Source of the DNA: an uncultured Phycisphaerales bacterium
GTDB lineage: Bacteria > Planctomycetota > Phycisphaerae > Sedimentisphaerales > Anaerobacaceae
DNA length: 64,000 nt
NCBI GenBank assembly: GCA_903857265.1
Contig: CAIODZ010000063.1
Coordinates: forward strand, 47,717 to 111,716
Direction of reading: 5' to 3'
Shown here one piece after another: positions 41,884-50,934 of this stretch (position 1 is its first letter; the number at the start of each line of letters is the position of its first letter). The notes beneath the pieces were generated by a model. That model saw only the letters and a program-made list of their open reading frames with translations. It ran no database searches and was not told the DNA's origin. The position numbers were made by a program, and so were the translations under genes.

Positions 41884-43659
41884 ATGGACGAAAAAGTAAC
41901 GATAACAATCAACGGCAAACCATACCGGGTTGACCTGGACCAGACAATTATGGAGGCGGCGGACAGCTGCGGCTATCACATACCGCGTCTGTGCTATCAT
42001 CCCAAGCTTTCCATCGAAGGCGCGTGCAGGGTCTGCATCGTCGAAGTAGAAGGAATGAAAAACTATATCGCCTCCTGCGCTTATCCGCTCTTCGACGGTA
42101 TGAAGATACATACCAATACAAAGGAAATTCGCCAGGCCCGGCGCGACATAGTCGAGCTGCTTCTGGATAATCACCCCGAGGACTGCCACGTCTGCGAGCG
42201 AGACGGCAACTGCGAGCTCCAGCGGCTAGCATACGCGATGGGCATTCGCCACAGACATTTCGCCGGCGAACGAAAACATTACCACAAGGACCTGTCTTCC
42301 ACCTCGGTCATCAGGGACCCGGATAAGTGCATTCTATGCGGCAGGTGTGTCAGGATGTGCACTGAAATCCAGGGCGTAAACGCTCTTGGTCAGGCCAACA
42401 GGGGCTTCAACACCGTTGTTATGCCCGCTTATGATATGCCGTTTGCCGAAAGTGTCTGCACCACCTGCGGACAGTGCATCAACGTTTGTCCTACCGCTTC
42501 GTTTGTCGAAAAAAATCATACGCAAGAGTTATTCGCAAAGCTCAACGATGACTCTTTAGTCAAAGTCGCCCAAATCGCCCCGTCGGTGCGGGCAGCCATC
42601 GGCGAAGGGTTTGGCCTGCCTCCGGGCAAAAATATGGAAGGCCAGACCGTGGCGGCGCTTCGTAAACTTGGATTTAACTATGTGTTTGACACACAATTTT
42701 CCGCTGATTTGACTATCCTCGAAGAGGCAAGCGAATTTCTCGAACGGGTACAGGAAAAAGGCAAACTCCCAATGATAACCTCCTGCTCCAGCGCGTGGAT
42801 GAAATATATGGAGCAGTTTTATCCCGACCTGATTGAAAACATATCGACCTGCAAATCGCCTATGTCGATGGGGTCCGCGATTATCAAGACACATTTTGCC
42901 GAGCAGATAAAGGTTGACCCGAAGAATATCGTCAGCGTCGCGATAATGTGCTGCACGGCCAAGAAATACGAAGCCCGGAGACCTGAACTGATGGTCAACG
43001 GTATGCAGGCAACCGACATTGTTGCGGTTACCCGCGAAATCGTCTGGATGATTAAGTCGGCGGGTATCGACTTTTTGAACATTAAGCCGGAAGAATTTGA
43101 TTCGCCAATGGGAATGTCTTCCGGCGCAGGCACGATATTTGGCGTTACGGGCGGTGTTATGGAAGCCGCGCTGCGAACAGCTTACGAACTTTACACGGGT
43201 GAAACACTGGTCGATATCGAGCTAAGTTCCATCAGGGGATTCGACGGAATAAAGGTCGGAAGCATAACGATGGACGGCAAAGAGATTCGCGTCGCTGTCG
43301 CAAACGGCCTCGGCAACGCACATAACCTTTTGGAAATCGTCCGCAAAGACCCCGAGAGGTATCACTTCATCGAAATAATGGGCTGCCCAGGCGGCTGTAT
43401 CGGGGGCGGCGGACAACCTTATGCGGCTGCGAATTCTATTCCGCTCGACACCGGTTGCCTAAAAGCAAGGGCAGAGGCGCTCTACAGTAATGACCGCAAA
43501 AAAACCATCCGCCGAAGCCACGACAACCCTGAAATACAACGGCTGTATAAGGAATTTCTCGGCAGACCTCTAAGCAAAAAGTCGCACGAGCTGCTCCACA
43601 CACATTACAAGCCCCATGAGCCAAGAGGCATCGCCTCCAGAAAAATCAGGGCAATATAG
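41884..43659 (+). CDS. hydA: [FeFe] hydrogenase catalytic subunit HydA
   Basis: 591 residues. The N-terminal [2Fe-2S] domain (CYHPKLSIEGACRVCIVE) is followed by the His/Cys [4Fe-4S] segment DCHVCERDGNCELQ and two [4Fe-4S] motifs (CILCGRCVRMC, CTTCGQCINVCP). The H-cluster domain follows: L1 is TSCSSAW at 299-305, L2 MCCTAKKYE from 355, and L3 GCPGGCIGGGGQP from 500. L1 differs from the usual TSCCPxW: Ser stands where the second Cys is expected and Pro is also Ser. L2 has Cys for the usual Pro. The rest, including the C-terminal HELLHTHYKP, is normal. With HydB and HydC it should form a bifurcating hydrogenase. Confidence 0.95.
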   Translation: MDEKVTITINGKPYRVDLDQTIMEAADSCGYHIPRLCYHPKLSIEGACRVCIVEVEGMKNYIASCAYPLFDGMKIHTNTKEIRQARRDIVELLLDNHPEDCHVCERDGNCELQRLAYAMGIRHRHFAGERKHYHKDLSSTSVIRDPDKCILCGRCVRMCTEIQGVNALGQANRGFNTVVMPAYDMPFAESVCTTCGQCINVCPTASFVEKNHTQELFAKLNDDSLVKVAQIAPSVRAAIGEGFGLPPGKNMEGQTVAALRKLGFNYVFDTQFSADLTILEEASEFLERVQEKGKLPMITSCSSAWMKYMEQFYPDLIENISTCKSPMSMGSAIIKTHFAEQIKVDPKNIVSVAIMCCTAKKYEARRPELMVNGMQATDIVAVTREIVWMIKSAGIDFLNIKPEEFDSPMGMSSGAGTIFGVTGGVMEAALRTAYELYTGETLVDIELSSIRGFDGIKVGSITMDGKEIRVAVANGLGNAHNLLEIVRKDPERYHFIEIMGCPGGCIGGGGQPYAAANSIPLDTGCLKARAEALYSNDRKKTIRRSHDNPEIQRLYKEFLGRPLSKKSHELLHTHYKPHEPRGIASRKIRAI

Positions 43660-43674
43660 GTAAAGGCACGAAAA

Positions 43675-45195
43675 ATGATTACGGCTGAAAACATAAATCA
43701 AAGAAAAGCAACAGCGGATGTTGATAGCTGGATACGCGAACGGATTAAACCCGAGCAGATAGTTAAATATCTCGACAACGGGAAACACTTCATTGACGAA
43801 GGGCTAATCGAAAGAGAACTTGCCGCCAACACAAAACCAAACGCTGCAAAAGTGCGCGAAATCATGGCGAAATCTCTGGCGATACAAACACTTACGCCAG
43901 CGGAAACCGCGACACTGCTCAACGTCGATGACACGAATCTACTCGCTGAAATGGAACAGACAGCGGCAAAAGTAAAAACAAAGGTATATGACAATCGAAT
44001 CGTTACCTTTGCCCCGCTTTACTTGGGCAACTATTGCGTCAACAACTGCGTATATTGCGGCTTCAGAAACAGCAACAAGACAATTAAAAGAAGCAAGCTG
44101 GACCTCGAACAGGTCAGGGCGGAAACCGAAGTCCTCGCGGGTAAAATTGGCCACAAACGACTAATCGTTGTTTACGGCGAACACCCGCAAACCGACGTCA
44201 ATTACATCGCCGAGACAATTCGGACGATTTACGATGTCAAAGTCAAAACTCGAAAAGGAATCGGTCAAATACGCAGAATCAACGTAAATGCCGCCCCGAT
44301 GAGTATTGAGGAGCTTCGGTTCCTCAAAGAAGTCGGACTGGGAACATTTCAGGTCTTCCAGGAAACGTATCGCAGAGATTTGTATGAGAAACTGCACCCG
44401 CAAAACACAATCAAGGGCGACTACCTATGGCGGCTCTATGCGATGCACCGGGCGATGGAGGCGGGAGTCGATGACGTCGGCCTGGGCGTGCTGTTCGGGC
44501 TATACGACTGGAAATTCGAAGTGATGTCGCTTTTGCTGCATGCCATTGAGCTTGAAAAGAAATTCGGCATCGGGCCTCACACAATTTCCTTCCCTCGTCT
44601 TGAGCCGGCGGAAAATACGCCCTTTGTCGAAAGGCCAAAGTATAAGGTCAGCGATGCTGATTTCGGAAAATTAGTTACGGTAATTCGCCTGGCAGTCCCT
44701 TATACGGGGATGATTCTCACCGCCAGGGAAAACGCAAAAATCCGCCGGGAGATTCTGCCCCTGGGCTGTACGCAAACCGACGCATCTTCCAACATCGGGA
44801 TAGGCGGATATGCAGACGTTAACACCGAACAACAGGGCAACCGCCAGCAATTCATTCTCGGAGATATCAGGTCTCTCGACACCGTCGTCAGAGAACTCGC
44901 AGAAGCCGGCTATATCACCTCTTTCTGCACCGCCGGCTACAGGTGCGGCAGGACCGGCTCCAAGATAATGGGCCTGCTGCGAAGCGGCAAAGAGGGTTGC
45001 TTCTGCAAACTCAATGCCGTAATAACGTTCCGCGAATGGCTCGATGATTTCGCCACCGAAGCGACAATGCAAGCGGGCGAAAAGGTAATCGCCGAGGAAA
45101 TACGCCAGGTAAAAGAAAAACTGCCCCAGATATACCCGCAGTTTATGAAATTTTACAAAAGGACAACCGCCGGCCACAGAGACCTCTATTTCTAA
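43675..45195 (+). CDS. hydG: [FeFe] hydrogenase maturase HydG (radical SAM tyrosine lyase)
   Basis: 506 residues. The radical-SAM motif is CVNNCVYCGF near residue 120, and GKIGHKRLIVVYGEHP follows. The C-terminal CTAGYRCGRTG and EGCFCKLNAV provide the Cys ligands of the auxiliary cluster. HydG cleaves tyrosine to CO and CN- for the 2Fe subcluster of the H-cluster. The length and both cluster motifs fit HydG and exclude ThiH, which lacks the C-terminal Cys motif. It lies 15 bases after hydA. Confidence 0.95.
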   Translation: MITAENINQRKATADVDSWIRERIKPEQIVKYLDNGKHFIDEGLIERELAANTKPNAAKVREIMAKSLAIQTLTPAETATLLNVDDTNLLAEMEQTAAKVKTKVYDNRIVTFAPLYLGNYCVNNCVYCGFRNSNKTIKRSKLDLEQVRAETEVLAGKIGHKRLIVVYGEHPQTDVNYIAETIRTIYDVKVKTRKGIGQIRRINVNAAPMSIEELRFLKEVGLGTFQVFQETYRRDLYEKLHPQNTIKGDYLWRLYAMHRAMEAGVDDVGLGVLFGLYDWKFEVMSLLLHAIELEKKFGIGPHTISFPRLEPAENTPFVERPKYKVSDADFGKLVTVIRLAVPYTGMILTARENAKIRREILPLGCTQTDASSNIGIGGYADVNTEQQGNRQQFILGDIRSLDTVVRELAEAGYITSFCTAGYRCGRTGSKIMGLLRSGKEGCFCKLNAVITFREWLDDFATEATMQAGEKVIAEEIRQVKEKLPQIYPQFMKFYKRTTAGHRDLYF

Positions 45196-45220
45196 AGGCC
45201 GGGGTAGAAAAGGAAAAAAG

Positions 45221-45718
45221 ATGGAAGTTGTGGAAAAAGACAAAAAACAGGAATTGAAAGAATTCATAGATTCCGTAAAGAATAAAGAGCACGGCGACTC
45301 TTACCTGATTGCCGTGCTGCACAAGGCACAGGGATTATACGGCTATCTGTCGCGGGAAGTGATGGATACAATCGCCCAGGAGATGCAGATACCGACCGCG
45401 CATATATGGGGCGTGGCGACGTTCTATCATTATTTCAATCTCACACCGCCCGGCAAACACGTCGTCAGCGTTTGTCTCGGCACCGCCTGCTATGTCAAAG
45501 GCGCGCCGCAAATTCTCGAAGCGATCAGAAACGAGCTGAAAATTGACTTCGGCCAGATTACAGAAGACAAAATGTTTTCCCTGCAGATTGCCCGCTGTCT
45601 CGGCGCATGCGGTGTCGCCCCCGTTGTGATGATTGACGATAAAATCCACGGCGAAATGACTCCGCAAAAAGTTGTTGATGTGATAAACCAGTATCGAAAA
45701 GCGGAAAAGAAACAATAA
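45221..45718 (+). CDS. hydC: [FeFe] hydrogenase subunit HydC (NuoE-like)
   Basis: 165 residues, with AAAAGGAAAAAAG before the ATG. It is a NuoE-like thioredoxin-fold protein. The helical N-terminus has YLIAVLHKAQGLYGYLSREV and IWGVATFYHYF. The [2Fe-2S] ligands come from VCLGTACYVKGAPQILEAI and ARCLGACGVAPVVMID (C-x4-C ... C-x3-C). In HydABC it passes electrons with HydB. It is separated from hydA/hydB by hydG, an uncommon order, and hydE starts at the base after its stop codon. Confidence 0.94.
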   Translation: MEVVEKDKKQELKEFIDSVKNKEHGDSYLIAVLHKAQGLYGYLSREVMDTIAQEMQIPTAHIWGVATFYHYFNLTPPGKHVVSVCLGTACYVKGAPQILEAIRNELKIDFGQITEDKMFSLQIARCLGACGVAPVVMIDDKIHGEMTPQKVVDVINQYRKAEKKQ

Positions 45719-46789
45719 ATGGCTGAAAAAACCTTACAAGCTGTTTTGAATCGACTCTATGAGGCCGATGTCCCCGACAAGGCCGACATCGAATACGGCC
45801 TGTCGCTTCAGGACCCGGCGCAGATGGGCGAATTATTTGCCTTTGCCGACGAAATCCGCCGAAGGCACGTCGGTAACGGTATTCTGCTGCGAGGCATAAT
45901 TGAATTTTCCAACTATTGCAGCAACACCTGCGAATACTGCGGCCTGAACAAAACAAACACGAATCTGACAAGATACAAACTGACTGATAAGCAGATTCTC
46001 AACTGCATCGAGCAGATCGCCAATTCCGGCATAGGAACGGTTGTCCTGCAATCCGGCGAACAAACCGACCTTGACGCATACTGGCTGGCCGGAATCATAC
46101 GCGAAATAAAAACAAGGTTCGACATAGCCATAACGCTTTCCGTCGGCGAAAGACCGTTCGATGATTATGCCCTTTGGAAAGAAGCAGGCGCGGACAGATA
46201 CCTTTTGAAAATAGAGACGACAAACCGACAGCTTTATCAGAAACTGCATCCTCAGATGAGTTTCGATAATCGGCTCAAATGCTCCAAAGACCTCGGAATA
46301 CTCGGCTACCAAAACGGCTCAGGCAACATCATCGGGCTGCCGGGCCAGACCATCAGCGATATCGCCGGCGACATTCTGTTTTTCGCGGGTGAACGATTCG
46401 ATATGATAGGCATAGGCCCATTCATACCGCATCCCGCGACGGCATTAAGCGATTGCCCGTCAGGCGACGTGGAAATGGTATTAAAGACCATCGCGGTAAC
46501 GAGAATAATAACAAAAGACGCACATCTGCCCGCGACAACCGCCATCGGCAGCTTGAACGGCAACGACCATCGCCCGGCTGCCTTGACGGCAGGGGCAAAT
46601 GTTTTAATGCCCAATTTTACGCCGCAGCCCTGGAGGCAATTATATGAAATCTATCCCGGCAAAAGATGCTCCACCGAAGCGCCGGGAACCTGCGGCCCGT
46701 GTATAGATATAATGGCAGACACGATTGGAAGAACAATAGACCTTTCCCGCGGCGATTCGCTGAAGAAAAAGAGGAAAGAATGCGCATAA
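45719..46789 (+). CDS. hydE: [FeFe] hydrogenase maturase HydE (radical SAM)
   Basis: 356 residues. The radical-SAM motif is FSNYCSNTCEYCGLNKTN near residue 63. VLQSGEQTDLDAYWLAGII, LLKIETTNRQLYQKLHPQ and IGIGPFIPHPATALSD are typical of HydE and set it apart from BioB and PylB. HydE acts between HydG and HydF in building the azadithiolate-bridged diiron subcluster. A C-terminal CGPC (TEAPGTCGPCIDIM) is outside the catalytic core. Translation is coupled to hydC (ATG adjacent to its stop). Confidence 0.94.
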   Translation: MAEKTLQAVLNRLYEADVPDKADIEYGLSLQDPAQMGELFAFADEIRRRHVGNGILLRGIIEFSNYCSNTCEYCGLNKTNTNLTRYKLTDKQILNCIEQIANSGIGTVVLQSGEQTDLDAYWLAGIIREIKTRFDIAITLSVGERPFDDYALWKEAGADRYLLKIETTNRQLYQKLHPQMSFDNRLKCSKDLGILGYQNGSGNIIGLPGQTISDIAGDILFFAGERFDMIGIGPFIPHPATALSDCPSGDVEMVLKTIAVTRIITKDAHLPATTAIGSLNGNDHRPAALTAGANVLMPNFTPQPWRQLYEIYPGKRCSTEAPGTCGPCIDIMADTIGRTIDLSRGDSLKKKRKECA

Positions 46790-46829
46790 ACCAAAACACA
46801 ATTTATCAACTTTTTAAGGAGCAGAGGTA

Positions 46830-47216
46830 ATGGCAAAAAAAGTGTTAATGATTGACGATGACCCGGAATTCGTTGAGGCGATTACCAACATACTCGACGC
46901 AAAGGGTTACGACGTGGTCAGCGCCGGCGACGGTAAAGACGGTGTCGCCAAGGCCAAGCAGGAAAAACCGGATATTATCCTGCTTGATGTGATGATGACG
47001 ACCAAATCCGAAGGGTTCGACGTCGCCAGGGAGCTAAGCAAGGACGCGAATCTCAAGGGGACGCCTGTGGTTATGCTGACCGGGGTGAGAAAAGAAATGA
47101 ATCTCCCGTTTGGTTTTGAGCCGGATGCGGACTGGCTTCCTGTAAAGGCCTTCCTCGAAAAACCGGTAAAGCCCGAGGTACTGCTTAAGACCATCGAAGA
47201 TAATATTAAAAAGTAG
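46830..47216 (+). CDS. Stand-alone response regulator receiver protein
   Basis: 128 residues, receiver domain only. VLMIDDDPEFVEAI gives the acidic pocket, DIILLDVMM the phospho-Asp (about 52), VVMLTGV the Thr and FLEKPVKPE the conserved Lys. There is no output domain. AAGGAGCAGAGG precedes the ATG. Its place between hydE and hydF, with a histidine kinase at the operon start, suggests they form a pair that senses a signal and acts by protein contact, as DNA binding is not possible alone. The insert DVMMTTKSEGFD is typical of receivers in stress/phosphorelay proteins. Confidence 0.9.
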   Translation: MAKKVLMIDDDPEFVEAITNILDAKGYDVVSAGDGKDGVAKAKQEKPDIILLDVMMTTKSEGFDVARELSKDANLKGTPVVMLTGVRKEMNLPFGFEPDADWLPVKAFLEKPVKPEVLLKTIEDNIKK

Positions 47217-47262
47217 AACCGGAACAAAGTAACACAAAATATCGTTTGATGAGGTGAATGTT

Positions 47263-48489
47263 ATGATTAAGGCACCGAAAGGTCTGCGACTGCACATTGG
47301 CGTTTTTGGACGAAGAAACGTAGGCAAAAGCTCCGTTCTCAACGCCCTTGTAAAACAGAATGTCTCGATTGTCTCCGAAGTGGCGGGCACAACAACCGAC
47401 CCCGTCGAAAAAGTGATGGAGCTTAAACCCATCGGCCCGGTGGTCTTTATCGACACCGCGGGCGTTGACGACGTCGGCTCCCTAGGCCAAAAGCGCGTGG
47501 AAAAAACCCACCGCGTCATCGACAGGACCGAATTAGCCATCCTCGTAAGCGACCAATGGTCCGATTACGAAAGACAACTGCTCCAGATGTTCGACAAGCG
47601 GAACATCCCCTGTGTCGTCGCCGCCAACAAACACGACCTCAGGAATGACAAGGTGCTCGAACGCGCAGCAGACCAGGCGGGTGCGGCTTTCATAGTAACC
47701 ACAAACGCATTGACAGGCGAAGGAATTGACCGACTCCGGGAGATGCTTACAGCAGCAACACCGCAGGAATTCATCGAGTCGGCCCCAATCATCGCGGACC
47801 TCGTCAAACCAAACGACATTGTTCTGCTCGTAACGCCAATCGATATCGAGGCGCCGAAAGGCCGGCTCAAAATGCTGCAGGTCCACTGTATGCGCGAAAT
47901 CCTCGATAAAGGCGCATCCGCAATCGTTACCAAAGAAACCGAGCTGCCAAATGTCTTGTCTGAGCTGGTTAATCCCCCAGCTCTTGTCGTATGCGACAGC
48001 CAGGTCTTTGAAAAAGTCGTTGCAATAGTCGATGAAACAATCCCGCTGACGACGTTCTCCATTCTTATGGCGAGTTTCAAGGGCGACATCGCTGAAATGC
48101 TCAAAGGCATCGAAAAAATCGGAGCACTTGTGCCGGGCGATCACGTCTTAATCGCCGAGGCCTGCACCCATCACCCAATCGGCGAAGACATCGGCAGGGT
48201 CCAGATTCCCAAACTGCTCGAAAAAGCCGTCGGCGGGAACTTGCAGATTGACATTTCGGCTGGTCACGATTTCCCGGATTGCCTGGGTAAATACAAACTT
48301 ATAGTTCACTGCGGCGCCTGTGTGCTGAACCGTAAAGAGATGCTGTCGAGAATCGAAAAAGCCGTCTCGGTAAATGTCCCGATTACCAACTACGGCCTCG
48401 TGATAACCGACTGCCATAATCTGCTTCGCCGGGCCGTTTCGCCGTTTGAGGCCAAACGCCGAAAAACAGAAGTGACAACAGGAAAATAA
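47263..48489 (+). CDS. hydF: [FeFe] hydrogenase maturation GTPase HydF
   Basis: 408 residues from the ATG at 47263, eight bases after GAGG; a GTG at 47254 overlaps the ribosome site. GTPase motifs: GRRNVGKSSVLNAL, AGTTTDPVEK, DTAGVDD, NKHDL. The C-terminal cluster domain has EACTHHPIGED and later LIVHCGACVLNR, the CxH...HCxxC [4Fe-4S] site of HydF. HydF is the scaffold that carries the 2Fe subcluster to HydA. It is the last gene of the hydrogenase run, and no clear terminator is seen after it. Confidence 0.95.
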   Translation: MIKAPKGLRLHIGVFGRRNVGKSSVLNALVKQNVSIVSEVAGTTTDPVEKVMELKPIGPVVFIDTAGVDDVGSLGQKRVEKTHRVIDRTELAILVSDQWSDYERQLLQMFDKRNIPCVVAANKHDLRNDKVLERAADQAGAAFIVTTNALTGEGIDRLREMLTAATPQEFIESAPIIADLVKPNDIVLLVTPIDIEAPKGRLKMLQVHCMREILDKGASAIVTKETELPNVLSELVNPPALVVCDSQVFEKVVAIVDETIPLTTFSILMASFKGDIAEMLKGIEKIGALVPGDHVLIAEACTHHPIGEDIGRVQIPKLLEKAVGGNLQIDISAGHDFPDCLGKYKLIVHCGACVLNRKEMLSRIEKAVSVNVPITNYGLVITDCHNLLRRAVSPFEAKRRKTEVTTGK

Positions 48490-48799
48490 TATCCGAGAAC
48501 CATTTAGAAATCGCGATTGAGTATTTCGATTGTGCGTTGGCAAAGCTGCGGTCAACTTTCTACTGCTCAACTATCTACTTGCTCGCAAGGCGTCTCATCG
48601 CCTGGCTTCTCAAACTCACCCCCACTCGCCTCGCTCCGTGGGCAAAACAGGCCTCGGTAAGACGGGTCTCGCACGTTGTCTGTTGTACGCTACAATTTTA
48701 GAGACAACCGCAATAAAAAACGGTATGATTACGTCGAAGTTAAGGTGCAGGACGCAAAACAAAAGACATAATGCTTTGTTCAAAATAAGGAGACCTGAA
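48490..48799. other. Intergenic region before the GH5 gene
   Basis: No gene supported. The frame of the GH5 gene is open upstream to 48530, but composition, lack of a ribosome site and the clear signal peptide at 48800 argue that this is leader DNA. Confidence 0.6.
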
Positions 48800-50926
48800 A
48801 TGCGATTGAGGATAGTGTTCAAATCAATGGCGTTAGCTTTGGCTGTACTGTTTTTAGCTGTAGCTACCGCTGGTGGCGCCAGCAAAGAAAGCAGCATTGA
48901 CAGCAAAGCAAAATCCTCATCCTCCCAGGCCAAAGCGGGGATGCCATTGCCTCTGAAGGTAAAAGGAAATCAGATTCTCAACAGCAAAAATGAGCCGGTT
49001 TTGCTCCGCGGCGTCAACGCCGCATCACTCGAATGGACAATCGACGGCGACGGACATATCCTCGATACGATAAAAGTTGCAATCGATGACTGGCACTGCA
49101 ATATAATTCGTCTGCCGTTATCGCAGGACCGCTGGTTCGGAAAAGACCCCAACTCAACCGACGAAGGAAAGGGCTATCGAGCCCTTGTCAAAGATGTAGT
49201 TGACCTGTGCAACTCGAAGGGCTGCTATATACTCCTGGACCTGCACTGGTCCGACGTAAACGAATGGGGCCAGAACATCGGCCAGCATTCGATGCCGGAC
49301 CGCAACAGCTTGATTTTCTGGAAGGATTTCGCACCAAACTTTGCGAACAATCCTGCGGTCCTTTTTGACCTGTATAATGAGCCGCACGACGTAACTTGGG
49401 ATGTCTGGCTGAAAGGCGGGATGATTACGGACCGCCCCAACAGGCCCGGATTGCAGGCCAAAAAATATGAAGCAGTGGGAATGCAAGAGATGCTGGATAC
49501 CGTGCGTTCTACCGGTGCCAAAAACGTCGTTGTCGCGGGCGGCCTGGAGTGGGCATACGATTTCAACGGAATACTCGCGGGCAGACAGCTTAAGGACGCA
49601 GGAGGAAACGGTGTTATTTACGCCAATCATGCTTATGACAACAAAGGCGAAAGCGTTTTTACCTGGATTGCCAGTATGAAAGAGGCCACCGCCAAATTCC
49701 CAGTTATCGTCTCTGAATTCGGCGGCTCAGGCGGGCCTAATAGAAGAACAGGATGGTGGGGACAAAGTCCATCAACCGCGACGGGCGATGACTGGCTGCT
49801 CCACGTGCTTCAGGCAATACAGGATAATAACTGGTCGTTCACGGCGTGGGACATGCATCCGACGGCAGGGCCGACGCTGATATCGGACTGGAATTATATG
49901 CCGACGCCGGAATTTGGCGTTTATGTGAAGGAACTGCTTGTTAAAGGTAAATTGCCCAAATATACGCCGCCAGACCTCACCAAACTTGCCCAGGCATCGG
50001 CTTCGACGCTGCCGGAATCGGCACGTATTGGCGGAAAGGAATTGTACGGAGATTGGCAGATTAAGGCCGACCCATGCGACCGGATGGGTGGCTCAATCAT
50101 ATCTTTTGCCGGAAACAGTGAAGGCAGAACAATCGGACAGTGGATAAATGCCAGAGGTTTCACCGAACTGGACGATGTCAGGTCCAAGGACAACTCGGTC
50201 ACTTTCACACAGACAGTCCAATTCAAAAAAGAAGCATTCAAGGGATTCTTTGCAGGAACGATTGAAGGCAATAAGCTTACGGGCACGCTGACCCACGGCG
50301 GAATAAAATCCAAAATGGAATGCACCCGCAAACCAATGATGCCATCGGCAGCCGGAACGTGGGATATGAAGTTCAAGACCACCGGCGGCGAAAGCTCCGC
50401 GATACTCGATATTAATGCAAGCAAGGACGGAACGCTGTCGGCTGAATGGAAAAAAATAGAAGGCGACCGTAAGATTACGGACGTAAAATGTGAAGCAAAT
50501 AAGCTGACCTTCAAAAGCACCACCAAGGTTCAGGGCGCTGAGAATGTATGCAGCTTTGAGGGAACTATCGAGCCGAAGACAAATACACTGACTGGCGTAT
50601 TTAAAACGGACGGCAACGAAATGCCGGCTGTAGGTAAACGAGTCGGTGCGGAACTTATCGGCACATGGATTCTCGACGTCGCTGCTCCGTGGGGTAATTC
50701 CAAACAACGACTGAAGGTCAACCCGGATATGAGCGGTATGTACGGCGTTACGCCTATCGATAAGATTACTGTCGAAGGTGATAAAGTTACTTTCAAAATT
50801 GCGCCTGAATTCGGCAGGATGAGATTCGAGATGGACTTCGAAGGCAAACTGGACGGCACAAAACTCACCGGTGAGCTGAAAAACCCAAGAGGTTCTCAGG
50901 TAGTTACGGGCAAAAAGGCGGGCTGA
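48800..50926 (+). CDS. Secreted GH5-family glycoside hydrolase with three C-terminal beta-barrel repeats
   Basis: 708 residues from the ATG at 48800 (AAGGAG ten bases before). Signal peptide MRLRIVFKSMALALAVLFLA. The catalytic domain, about 50-390, has LLRGVNAASLEWTIDGDG, FDLYNEPHDVTWDVW (acid/base Glu about 193) and FPVIVSEFGGSGG (nucleophile Glu about 305), the GH5 pattern of endoglucanases and mannanases. Residues about 415-708 hold three related domains of about 90-100 residues beginning GDWQIKAD, GTWDMKFKT and GTWILDVAA, each with a 'I.gdkvtFk' and 'G.l.G..' pattern like lipocalin/avidin-type barrels. They may bind carbohydrate. The substrate is probably a beta-1,4-glucan or mannan. Confidence 0.88.
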   Translation: MRLRIVFKSMALALAVLFLAVATAGGASKESSIDSKAKSSSSQAKAGMPLPLKVKGNQILNSKNEPVLLRGVNAASLEWTIDGDGHILDTIKVAIDDWHCNIIRLPLSQDRWFGKDPNSTDEGKGYRALVKDVVDLCNSKGCYILLDLHWSDVNEWGQNIGQHSMPDRNSLIFWKDFAPNFANNPAVLFDLYNEPHDVTWDVWLKGGMITDRPNRPGLQAKKYEAVGMQEMLDTVRSTGAKNVVVAGGLEWAYDFNGILAGRQLKDAGGNGVIYANHAYDNKGESVFTWIASMKEATAKFPVIVSEFGGSGGPNRRTGWWGQSPSTATGDDWLLHVLQAIQDNNWSFTAWDMHPTAGPTLISDWNYMPTPEFGVYVKELLVKGKLPKYTPPDLTKLAQASASTLPESARIGGKELYGDWQIKADPCDRMGGSIISFAGNSEGRTIGQWINARGFTELDDVRSKDNSVTFTQTVQFKKEAFKGFFAGTIEGNKLTGTLTHGGIKSKMECTRKPMMPSAAGTWDMKFKTTGGESSAILDINASKDGTLSAEWKKIEGDRKITDVKCEANKLTFKSTTKVQGAENVCSFEGTIEPKTNTLTGVFKTDGNEMPAVGKRVGAELIGTWILDVAAPWGNSKQRLKVNPDMSGMYGVTPIDKITVEGDKVTFKIAPEFGRMRFEMDFEGKLDGTKLTGELKNPRGSQVVTGKKAG

Positions 50927-50934
50927 GCGACTTA

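Noticed and set aside
39649..42189. Antisense frames of 400 and 338 codons opposite the ferredoxin, hydB and hydA genes
   Set aside because: Shadows of well-supported plus-strand genes with intact cofactor motifs.
48530..48799. 90-residue N-terminal extension of the GH5 protein
   Set aside because: A strong ribosome site and a clear signal peptide start at 48800, and the extension has low-quality composition.
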